This document shows positions 1 through 5,703 of a DNA stretch of 5,703 bases, one piece after another. The position numbers and the translations under genes were made by a program. Source of the DNA: an uncultured Eisenbergiella sp. GTDB lineage: Bacteria > Bacillota > Clostridia > Lachnospirales > Lachnospiraceae. The DNA is taken from contig CANQTI010000123.1 of NCBI GenBank assembly GCA_947626725.1, positions 1 through 5,703 on the forward strand. The letters run 5' to 3'. The notes below the pieces were generated by a model. It searched no databases. It worked only from the letters and a program-made list of their open reading frames with translations, and had not been told where the DNA came from. The first letter of the stretch is position 1, and every line of letters begins with the position of its first letter.

Positions 1-28
1 ACAGAAAAATGACAGGAGAGAACAAAAG

Positions 29-1276
29 ATGCTGAGCAGGGAGTTTCACAGATCCAGAAGGGAACGTTATCATGAAATGCTGTCGGACGGGCAGATGGGC
101 GTGCTGTTCGCGGGCAGTCCGAAGAAAAAGGCGGGAGACGAGGATTATCCGTTTTCCGTTTATCGGAATTTTTATTATCTGACAGGCTGTGAGGAGCCAA
201 AGACCGTATATCTGGTATATAAGAACGGCAGCAGGGTTCGGGAAATGCTGTTCATCCGCCGTCCCAATGAAGGAATGGAAACGTTCGAGGGTCACAGGCC
301 GCGCCCGGATGAGGCGAAGGAGTTGTTCGGGATTTCGCAGGTGCGGTATCTGGATGAGCTGGAAAGCTCCATTTCCGGGATCATGTCCTGGTATCCCGTC
401 ACGACGCTGTGGCTGGATCTGGAGGAACGGCAGATGGACAGGCCCAGCCTGGAGCGGGATTTCGCGCGGCGGATGCGGGACTGCTATCCGACCTTGACCG
501 TGGCCGACAGCTATGACTGGTTCGCGAAGCAGCGCAGGGTGAAGGACGCGGAGGAGATCGCAAAGCATCGGGAGGCCTGCAATGTGACGGTTGAGGCCGT
601 TCAATATATGATGCGGCACATGAGGCCCGGCATGACGGAGGGACAGATCGAGGCCTATTTTGATTTCATCGTAAAAACGAGAGGCTGCGATCACGCCTTT
701 GAGACGATCGCCGCCGCGGGGAAGAACGCCTGCACGCTCCATTACAGCGTCAACAGGGACGTGGCGAAGGACGGCGACATGATCCTGTTCGATCTGGGGG
801 CCAGCAGCGGTTATTACTGCGCGGACGTATCGCGAACCTTTCCGGTGAACGGGAAATTTACGGCGCGCCAGAAGCAGCTTTACGACATCGTGCTGAAGGG
901 GCTCGATGCGGCGCTGGAGGCGGCCAGGCCGGGACAGATCAAGGACGATCTGCAAAAGATCAGCTGGAAGGTGATGGCACAGGAGCTGATCCGGATCGGC
1001 ATGATTGAAAAAGAAGAGGAAATGTCGAAATACTATCTCCACAGCTCCGGGCATTTCATCGGCCTTTACACCCATGATGTCGGCGAGGATCCGGCGCTGC
1101 GGCTGGAAAAGGACATGGTGTTCACGTTGGAGCCCGGGCTTTATTTTCCGGAGGAGAGCCTGGGCATCCGCATAGAGGATACGCTTCTGGTCACGGAGGA
1201 TGGCTGCGAGGTGCTCAGCGGCGCGATCCCCAAAACGACAGAGGAGATCGAAGCCTTTATGGCGCAGGGAAGATAA
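29..1276 (+). CDS. Xaa-Pro aminopeptidase (aminopeptidase P, peptidase family M24B)
   Basis: This 415-residue protein is a cytoplasmic metallopeptidase expected to remove the N-terminal residue from peptides with proline in second position, for peptide turnover. The N-terminal creatinase-like AMP_N domain (about residues 1-160) carries the typical NFYYLTG stretch at 47-53. The catalytic pita-bread domain spans about 175-405. All five expected metal ligands are visible: Asp255 (FDLGA), Asp266 (CADVSRTFP), His342 (SSGHFIGL), Glu368 (TLEPGLYF) and Glu383 (IRIEDT). His238 (TLHYS) and His349 (YTHDVG) match the conserved accessory histidines. No signal peptide or membrane segment is seen, and the length is normal for the clostridial family. 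The ATG at 29 is supported by AGGAG at 14-18. The frame stays open to the window's left edge, so an upstream start cannot be formally excluded. It lies 316 bases from the next gene, with a likely terminator between, so it is probably not co-transcribed. Prolidase is the main alternative, but the full AMP_N domain favours aminopeptidase P. Confidence 0.93.
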   Translation: MLSREFHRSRRERYHEMLSDGQMGVLFAGSPKKKAGDEDYPFSVYRNFYYLTGCEEPKTVYLVYKNGSRVREMLFIRRPNEGMETFEGHRPRPDEAKELFGISQVRYLDELESSISGIMSWYPVTTLWLDLEERQMDRPSLERDFARRMRDCYPTLTVADSYDWFAKQRRVKDAEEIAKHREACNVTVEAVQYMMRHMRPGMTEGQIEAYFDFIVKTRGCDHAFETIAAAGKNACTLHYSVNRDVAKDGDMILFDLGASSGYYCADVSRTFPVNGKFTARQKQLYDIVLKGLDAALEAARPGQIKDDLQKISWKVMAQELIRIGMIEKEEEMSKYYLHSSGHFIGLYTHDVGEDPALRLEKDMVFTLEPGLYFPEESLGIRIEDTLLVTEDGCEVLSGAIPKTTEEIEAFMAQGR

Positions 1277-1356
1277 TGCCCGCAAAGCGATTGTGTCGCC
1301 AGGCGTAGAAAATCCATCGGAAGCCATGCCATGTCTGGAAGGAAAGGATAATGTCC

Positions 1357-1384
1357 GCAGGCTCTGCCTGCTGTTATTCTGTTT
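1357..1384 (+). terminator. Probable intrinsic terminator of the aminopeptidase gene
   Basis: A perfect 6-bp inverted repeat, GCAGGC (1357-1362) and GCCTGC (1366-1371), has a three-base TCT loop. It is followed by the T-rich run TGTTATTCTGTTT (1372-1384). GC-rich stem, short loop and T-rich tail fit a Rho-independent terminator about 80 bases after the aminopeptidase stop. The tail is interrupted by other bases, so efficiency may be modest. The stem's right arm can also pair with sequence further downstream (CTGCTG 1368-1373 with CAGCAG 1386-1391). Confidence 0.42.
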
Positions 1385-1474
1385 GCAGCAGCACCCGAAA
1401 GCGGGAGTGGGTTGGCTGATGCGTTCTATTATATAAAGCCCCCAATGGGTTCCGTGTCTAGGGTCTGAAAGGAC

Positions 1475-1502
1475 TTGAATTTCTGGGAAAATACGGTATA
1501 CT
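1475..1502 (+). promoter_or_regulatory. Predicted sigma-A-type promoter for the MBOAT-SGNH-flippase genes
   Basis: A -35-like hexamer TTGAAT (1475-1480) is separated by 16 bases from a -10-like hexamer TATACT (1497-1502), which has one mismatch to TATAAT. Transcription would start near 1509, giving a leader of about 85 bases before the ATG at 1593. It is the best promoter-like pair I found in the interval. A second AT-rich patch (TATTATATAAA, 1427-1437) lacks a correctly spaced -35. The call rests on motif match alone. Confidence 0.5.
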
Positions 1503-1518
1503 TAAAAATGGAATTGTG

Positions 1519-1559
1519 CCGCATATCGCTTGAGACCGGGCTTTCGTAGGATATCGCGG
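1519..1559 (+). promoter_or_regulatory. Bulged hairpin in the 5' leader of the MBOAT gene
   Basis: CCGC (1519-1522) pairs with GCGG (1556-1559), and ATATC (1523-1527) pairs with GATAT (1550-1554). This makes nine base pairs with one bulged C at 1555 and a 22-base loop. It begins about ten bases after the predicted transcription start and ends about 20 bases before the ribosome binding site. It has no T-rich tail, so it is not a terminator; transcript stabilisation or protein binding is possible. I do not recognise a known riboswitch class. The repeat is visible, but the role is inference. Confidence 0.3.
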
Positions 1560-1592
1560 AATGGTATTGAAGATGGATACAGAGGAACTGAT

Positions 1593-3053
1593 ATGAATAT
1601 AAATTCTATGATATTCCTCACGGCTTTCCTGCCGGGCGTGTTTGTGCTGGACCGGCTTTGCGGGATGGGCGGGAAGAAAGGTCATATACCACTGCAGAAT
1701 GTGCTTCTTCTGCTGGCGAGCCTCGTATTTTACGCATGGGGTGAACCGGTTGGTATTGTATTGCTTTTCTTTTCGATCGTGCTCAATTATATTCTGGGAC
1801 TGCTTCTGGAGCTTTCTCTGCGCGCGGACGGAGAAGCAGAAGCCGACACTGTCCATGGTTTTCGCTCCCGTCTGGTGTTGACAGCGGGCGTTCTGGTGAA
1901 TCTAGGGCTTCTTGGTTATTATAAATATTTCAATTTTTTCCTGCGTATTTTGAATCGAATCAGTGGACGGCAGCTGTTTGAGATGCGGGACATTCCGCTG
2001 CCTATCGGCATTTCTTTTTTTACCTTCGGCGCTGTTGCCTATTTGGCGGATTTGTACCGGGGGCTTTACCCCGCAGAAAAAAATCCGGTGGATATGGCGC
2101 TCTATATGTCCTTTTTCCCGAAAATTTCTGTGGGCCCGATCGCGCGCTATCGGGATTTCGGGAGGCAGTTGAAGCACCGTACGGAGTCTCTGGAGAAAAC
2201 GGCAGAGGGTATCCGGCGTTTTGCCTATGGTCTGGGTAAAAAGGTGCTGGTGGCGAACGTGCTGGGAAGCTGCGTGGATAAGATTTACGGGCAGGATATT
2301 TCCAATGTGACGGGCGCCATGGTCTGGTGCGCAGCGTTGCTGTACACACTGCAGATTTATTATGATTTTTCCGGGTTTTCCGATATGGCGGTGGGGCTGT
2401 CTAAGATGTTCGGCTTCGAGATTTGTGAGAACTTCAATTACCCGTATCTGTCGGGATCCATACAGGAGTTCTGGCGCAGATGGCATATTTCCTTAAGCTC
2501 CTGGTTCCGGGATTATCTGTATATTCCATTGGGCGGCAACCGGAAAGGGAAGGCGCGCACCTATCTCAATTTGGCGGTTGTTTTTCTTGCTACCGGACTG
2601 TGGCATGGTGCTACTACCGCGTTCCTGTTCTGGGGGGTGATGCATGGGTTTTTCATGATTGTGGAGCGGCTGGGCTTTAAGAAGGTGCTGGAGAAGTCCG
2701 GCATATTGAAGTATGTGTATACCATGCTCATTGTGAATTTCGGCTGGGTGATCTTCCGGGTGGCGAACCTGCAGCCGGCTTTCGCCTACCTTCGCAGGAT
2801 GATCATGCCCTGGCGGTATACTGTCAGCACTTGGGCGCTGCGGGAGTTGATCAACAATCGGTGTATTCTCATGGCGGTGTTGGGCGTGCTGGGCATGGGA
2901 TTGATCCAGGCGGCTGTCCATCGGTTTCTTCCGATGCTGGAACGCATGAAGGGCGGCATTTTGGAAATGCTTTATTGTATGCTGTTGGTGATATTTTCCG
3001 TATTGTTCCTTGTGAACGGTACCTACAATCCGGCGATCTATTTGAACTTTTGA
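1593..3053 (+). CDS. MBOAT-family membrane O-acyltransferase (AlgI/DltB-like)
   Basis: This 486-residue multi-pass membrane protein belongs to the MBOAT family, which hands an acyl group from a cytoplasmic donor across the membrane for O-acylation of envelope glycans. Family signatures include LPIGISFFTF (136-145), FFPKISVGPIARY (174-186), YYDFSGFSDMAVGL (256-269), FWRRWHISLSSWFRDYLY (293-310, conserved His298) and FLATGLWHGA (331-340), whose His338 is the expected catalytic histidine. The ending YNPAIYLNF resembles the usual YNPFIYFQF-type C-terminus. Hydrophobic segments run throughout, and length matches AlgI-like proteins. I chose the ATG at 1593 because AGAGGA at 1581-1586 sits six bases before it; an in-frame TTG at 1530 would add 21 polar, arginine-rich residues with no good binding site. 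The downstream AlgX/AlgJ-like gene supports polysaccharide acetylation. DltB for D-alanylation is less likely, because no DltA, DltC or classic DltD is adjacent. Confidence 0.93.
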   Translation: MNINSMIFLTAFLPGVFVLDRLCGMGGKKGHIPLQNVLLLLASLVFYAWGEPVGIVLLFFSIVLNYILGLLLELSLRADGEAEADTVHGFRSRLVLTAGVLVNLGLLGYYKYFNFFLRILNRISGRQLFEMRDIPLPIGISFFTFGAVAYLADLYRGLYPAEKNPVDMALYMSFFPKISVGPIARYRDFGRQLKHRTESLEKTAEGIRRFAYGLGKKVLVANVLGSCVDKIYGQDISNVTGAMVWCAALLYTLQIYYDFSGFSDMAVGLSKMFGFEICENFNYPYLSGSIQEFWRRWHISLSSWFRDYLYIPLGGNRKGKARTYLNLAVVFLATGLWHGATTAFLFWGVMHGFFMIVERLGFKKVLEKSGILKYVYTMLIVNFGWVIFRVANLQPAFAYLRRMIMPWRYTVSTWALRELINNRCILMAVLGVLGMGLIQAAVHRFLPMLERMKGGILEMLYCMLLVIFSVLFLVNGTYNPAIYLNF

Positions 3054-3242
3054 TCTCCGGCTGATTGCGAAGGAATGCCGCGCTTCATAAACGGTTTGCC
3101 GTAAAAAAGGTCGGTCTTCCTAAATGGTCCGCTGTGGAAAAGCGTCATCTTTTGCAACGGGCCTGAAAAATAAATCCTTTATATCCGGTCCTTCCGCGAA
3201 GAACGCGCGGGGACTGAGGAATTTCCGGACAGGAGTTTCCCT
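3054..3242 (+). other. Non-coding interval between the MBOAT and SGNH genes with a strong leader hairpin
   Basis: The 189 bases hold no recognisable gene, no hairpin with a T-rich tail and no convincing promoter. TTGCGA (3065-3070) with CATAAA (3086-3091) is badly spaced and weak. The clearest element is a hairpin at 3186-3216: CGGTCC (3186-3191) pairs with GGACTG (3211-3216), including one G-T pair, and CCGCG (3194-3198) pairs with CGCGG (3206-3210). That gives 11 pairs with a TT bulge and a seven-base loop. It ends 14 bases before the AGGAG (3231-3235) of the next gene. Read-through from the MBOAT gene is likely. The hairpin might process or stabilise the message or modulate translation; this is inference. 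Confidence 0.45.
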
Positions 3243-4346
3243 ATGAAAAAATGCATGGCAGCCGCATGGCTGGTCTGTTTCGCTCTGCTCCTTCTGGCGC
3301 CGCGGGTCGTTTGGATGGCGGCGGGCGAGCGTTTCGCCGCACAGGCGACAGAGAATACGATACCGACGGAAGCGCCGGAGCTGACCCGGGAAAATTATCG
3401 GGATTTTGCTGTGGCCTTTGAAAATTATTATAATGGGAACGTGCCCTTTCGGAGTCAGCTTATCATGCTGAACAGTCTGATGGATCTGGAGATTCTGAAA
3501 GAAAAGTCCATTAATGACAAAGTGGTGGTGGGCAGCGATAACTGGCTGTTTTACAGCGCGGAGAGCAATATTGACGATTATAAGGGGACGAATTTGTTCA
3601 CGCAGGAGCAGCTTTTGCAGATCGGGCGCAATCTGGAGACATCCCGTGCGTATCTGGAAAACCGTGATATCGAATTTGTGCTGTTTATTCCGCCCAATAA
3701 AGAGGCTGTCTATGGCGATAGCTGTCTTCCTTCCTATTATAAAAAGGGAGAATTGAGTCGTGCAGAGCAGTTGACAGCCTATCTGCGGGAGAACACCTCC
3801 GTCCGTGTAGTGTTTCCGCTGGAGGAAATGCGTGCGCATCGGGACGATCATTCGCTGTACTGGCATTATGATACTCATTGGAACGCGGCAGGAGGGTATA
3901 TCGGCGGCCGGGCGCTGCTGGCGGAGCTGGGGATCGAGGTGCCGCCGCCAGAGGAAATGACGTTCACAGAGGACACTTATTCCGGGTACGACCTGGCGCG
4001 GATGATGAACCTGCAGCCCTATTACGAAGAGAAAAAACCGGCAGATATCAATTATTTTGTATCAGGCTATAACGGAAACAATCTGCAGGCGGTCTCTGTT
4101 GATGATGCTACGGCGCTGGTCTATCATTCCGACGCACCCGATGCGCGGAAGCTTTTCATGGTGCGGGACTCCTTTGCAGGCGGAATGGCGGGCGTGTTGG
4201 CCAGCAGCTTTCGGGATACCTATATGCCGCATTGGAACGGCTTTTTCCAGCAGTCCATGATCGAGGAACAGGATCCTGATATTTTCGTGCTGGAAGTGGT
4301 GGAGCGGCGGCTGGACTATCTGAACACGTTCTGTCTATCGGAATAA
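3243..4346 (+). CDS. Membrane-anchored SGNH/AlgX-AlgJ-like (DHHW family) putative polysaccharide O-acetyltransferase
   Basis: This 367-residue protein is predicted to act outside the membrane, taking an acyl group delivered by the MBOAT partner and transferring it to a glycan. A Lys-Lys start and hydrophobic stretch at about 5-27 form a signal anchor; no clear signal-peptidase site or lipobox is seen. The SGNH-like domain follows. NWLFY (100-104) and FIPPNKEAVYGD (148-159) are typical of the AlgX/AlgJ group. YWHYDTHWNAAGG (206-218) supplies Asp210 and His212, and VRDSF (307-311) supplies the likely nucleophile Ser310. The ending LEVVERRLDYL (350-360) matches the family's conserved Glu-Arg region. 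The proposed Ser-Asp-His set is therefore intact. The ATG at 3243 has AGGAG at 3231-3235 with seven bases of spacing. The MBOAT gene lies upstream and a flippase gene starts 33 bases downstream. Acetyl-esterase activity is an alternative. The family call is firm; substrate and direction of reaction are inferred. Confidence 0.88.
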   Translation: MKKCMAAAWLVCFALLLLAPRVVWMAAGERFAAQATENTIPTEAPELTRENYRDFAVAFENYYNGNVPFRSQLIMLNSLMDLEILKEKSINDKVVVGSDNWLFYSAESNIDDYKGTNLFTQEQLLQIGRNLETSRAYLENRDIEFVLFIPPNKEAVYGDSCLPSYYKKGELSRAEQLTAYLRENTSVRVVFPLEEMRAHRDDHSLYWHYDTHWNAAGGYIGGRALLAELGIEVPPPEEMTFTEDTYSGYDLARMMNLQPYYEEKKPADINYFVSGYNGNNLQAVSVDDATALVYHSDAPDARKLFMVRDSFAGGMAGVLASSFRDTYMPHWNGFFQQSMIEEQDPDIFVLEVVERRLDYLNTFCLSE

Positions 4347-4379
4347 ACAGGACGGATCAACCTGCAAAGAGGATGATTT

Positions 4380-5703
4380 ATGACGGCGCAGAAAAACAGG
4401 AGTGAATCCTTTGTAAAACAAGCCGGTATCCTGGCGGCGGCAGGCATTATCTGCCGAATTATCGGGCTTTTGTACAGAAGTCCGCTGACCCATATCATCG
4501 GGGAGACCGGCAACGGTTATTATACGCCTGCATATCGCTATTATCAGATGATTTTGCTGATCGCATCCTACAGCATTCCCGCGGCGATCTCCAAGGTAGT
4601 GTCTCAGCGGCTTGCGGTACGGCAGTATAAAAATGCGCAGCGCATTTTCCGCGTCGCGCTTCTTTATGTGGTCATCGTGGGCGGCGCGGCGAGTCTGTTC
4701 GCTTTTTTCGGTGCGGGTCTGCTCCTTCCGGAAAAACCCGCGATGGTGCTGCGGATGCTGGCGCCCACCATTTTTTTCTCTGGTCTGCTGGGGGTGATGC
4801 GCGGTTATTTTCAGGCCAACCGTACCATGGTGCAGACCTCCGTGTCCCAGGTGCTGGAGCAGATCGTGCATGTGGCGGTGAGCCTGAGCGCGGCGTGGCT
4901 TCTGATGCATATTTTTTCTGAGGCGGATATGCAGACGCAGGCAGCCTGGGGGGCAGTGGGGAGTGCGCTGGGGATTGGCGTTGGTGTTCTTTCCGCCCTG
5001 CTGTTTATGTTTTTTTTGTATCGGATTAACCGGAAAATCATTCGTCGGCGTGTGGAGCGGGATGTCTCCGAAGACTTGCTTTCCAACGGAGAGATTGTGA
5101 AGATCATCCTATATATGGTCACGCCTGTGCTTCTGAGTACCTGCGCTTATAACGCCAGTTCACTTATTAACCAGACCCTCTATCTGAATTTGATCCAGTC
5201 TGTCCATGGCGTTTTGCAGGAAGAAGCGCTGCGCATCAACGGGATCTATGATACTGAGGCAGTGGGACTGTCCAATATTCCGGTGGCGATTGCGTCCGCG
5301 ATGGCCTCGGCAATACTTCCCAGTATCGCGGCCAGTTTTGAAACAAAAAATAAAAAAGAAGTGCGAAAAAAGATCCAGACAGCGATCAAGACCATCATGT
5401 TCATCGCCATTCCGGCCGCAGTGGGGATGTCTGTATTGTCCCGGCCTATTGTCCGGCTGTTGTACAATACCGGCGAGGAGAGCGTGAAGCTGGCCGGATG
5501 GCTGCTGGCGGCGCTGGGCATGAGCATCGTCTTTTTCTGTCTTTCTACGTTGAGCAATTCCATTCTGCAGGCGGTGGGAAAGGTGACAAGACCTGTCACG
5601 AACGCGCTGGTCGCGCTGGCCGTTCAGTCCGCGGTGGCTGCGCTGCTTCTGATCTATACGGATTTGGGCATATACAGTCTGGCGATTTCGGTGACGCTTT
5701 ATT
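4380..5703 (+). CDS. SpoVB/MurJ-like lipid-linked saccharide flippase (partial, runs off the right edge)
   Basis: The reading frame is open from 4380 to the window end, giving 441 codons. Relatives of the SpoVB/YtgP type are about 540 residues, so roughly the last fifth is missing. These MOP-superfamily membrane proteins move lipid-linked cell-wall or polysaccharide precursors to the outer face. About a dozen hydrophobic segments are visible. Family marks include RIIGLLYRSPLTHIIGETG (26-44) followed by NGYY, GVMRGYFQA (138-146), SQVLEQ (156-161), IPVAIASAMASAILPSIA (300-317) and RLLYN (359-363). A basic loop (ETKNKKEVRKK, 321-331) is probably cytoplasmic. The ATG at 4380 has AGAGGA at 4368-4373, six bases upstream; the nearby ATG at 4373 opens only a ten-codon frame. 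The 33-base gap from the SGNH gene implies co-transcription. Whether it carries lipid II, a sporulation wall precursor or a polysaccharide unit cannot be told from sequence, so no gene symbol is given. Confidence 0.9.
   Translation, partial: MTAQKNRSESFVKQAGILAAAGIICRIIGLLYRSPLTHIIGETGNGYYTPAYRYYQMILLIASYSIPAAISKVVSQRLAVRQYKNAQRIFRVALLYVVIVGGAASLFAFFGAGLLLPEKPAMVLRMLAPTIFFSGLLGVMRGYFQANRTMVQTSVSQVLEQIVHVAVSLSAAWLLMHIFSEADMQTQAAWGAVGSALGIGVGVLSALLFMFFLYRINRKIIRRRVERDVSEDLLSNGEIVKIILYMVTPVLLSTCAYNASSLINQTLYLNLIQSVHGVLQEEALRINGIYDTEAVGLSNIPVAIASAMASAILPSIAASFETKNKKEVRKKIQTAIKTIMFIAIPAAVGMSVLSRPIVRLLYNTGEESVKLAGWLLAALGMSIVFFCLSTLSNSILQAVGKVTRPVTNALVALAVQSAVAALLLIYTDLGIYSLAISVTLY

Larger units (their letters stand above)
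1277..1592 (+). other. Intergenic region between the aminopeptidase and MBOAT genes
   Basis: This 316-base stretch has no convincing protein gene. In order it holds: about 70 featureless bases; a short ORF with a good ribosome binding site (1351-1419, 22 codons, described as a finding); three overlapping inverted repeats between 1357 and 1422, the first probably a terminator; a sigma-A-type promoter at 1475-1502; a bulged hairpin at 1519-1559; and the ribosome binding site AGAGGA at 1581-1586 serving the ATG at 1593. The change from terminator-like to promoter-like signals suggests a transcription-unit boundary around 1385-1475. Confidence 0.6.

Noticed and set aside
1326..1436. A 36-codon frame with a hydrophobic Leu/Cys stretch after the aminopeptidase gene
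   Set aside because: No convincing ribosome binding site precedes it, and it overlaps the probable terminator. The competing short frame at 1351 has the better site.
1530..1592. Upstream TTG start adding 21 residues to the MBOAT protein
   Set aside because: The extension is polar and arginine-rich, lies within the leader hairpin and has no good ribosome binding site; the ATG at 1593 has AGAGGA at ideal spacing.
1458..1856. A 132-codon minus-strand frame covering the promoter region and the MBOAT 5' end
   Set aside because: It overlaps the well-supported MBOAT start and promoter, and its translation has no recognisable family signature.
1876..1910. TTGACA-like -35 box inside the MBOAT gene
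   Set aside because: No acceptable -10 hexamer lies at the right spacing, and it sits within well-conserved coding sequence.
1902..2486. A 194-codon open frame on the minus strand
   Set aside because: It is fully antisense to the MBOAT core motifs. Its product is rich in His, Arg, Pro and Gln without a domain pattern, as expected of a shadow frame.
3120..3878. A 252-codon open frame on the minus strand
   Set aside because: It lies opposite the SGNH gene, whose frame has clear catalytic motifs and a good ribosome binding site. The antisense translation shows no recognisable domain.
4771..5365. Homopolymer runs in the flippase gene (T7 near 4771, T8 at 5010-5017, several A6 runs near 5342-5370), considered as slippage or phase-variation sites
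   Set aside because: The frame is intact throughout. The runs encode ordinary Phe-rich membrane segments and a Lys-rich loop, and no alternative product or stop arrangement suggests a programmed switch.

Overview
The window looks like a chromosomal segment from a Gram-positive anaerobe of the Clostridia, most likely a Lachnospiraceae-type gut bacterium. This is inferred from protein character, strong AGGAG-type ribosome binding sites, balanced to mildly GC-rich codon use and the SpoVB/YtgP-type flippase; no marker gene fixes the taxon. All four genes are on the plus strand. No tRNA, rRNA, CRISPR array, insertion sequence or phage gene was seen.

Layout. Positions 29-1276 encode a complete cytoplasmic Xaa-Pro aminopeptidase (M24B family) with all metal ligands present. 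A 316-base interval follows. It holds a probable intrinsic terminator (about 1357-1384), a good sigma-A-type promoter (TTGAAT, 16 bases, TATACT at 1475-1502) and a leader hairpin (1519-1559). Positions 1593-3053 encode an integral membrane O-acyltransferase of the MBOAT family (AlgI/DltB-like). After a 189-base interval with a strong hairpin but no recognisable terminator, 3243-4346 encode a membrane-anchored, extracytoplasmic SGNH/AlgX-AlgJ-like (DHHW-type) protein. Only 33 bases later, at 4380, a SpoVB/MurJ-like lipid-linked saccharide flippase begins. It is still open at the right edge, so its C-terminus is missing.

How the genes work together. The last three genes read as one cell-envelope module, probably transcribed from the 1475-1502 promoter. 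The MBOAT protein would pass an acyl group, most likely acetyl, across the membrane. The anchored SGNH protein would transfer it to a surface glycan. The flippase would export a lipid-linked glycan precursor. This follows the general logic of alginate acetylation (AlgI with AlgJ/AlgX) and of DltB with DltD, but the substrate cannot be named from this window. The aminopeptidase appears to be a separate housekeeping transcription unit.

I see no clearly undescribed system. The most unusual parts are the non-coding stretches: overlapping hairpins with a possible 22-codon leader ORF downstream of the aminopeptidase, and stable leader hairpins before the MBOAT and SGNH genes.
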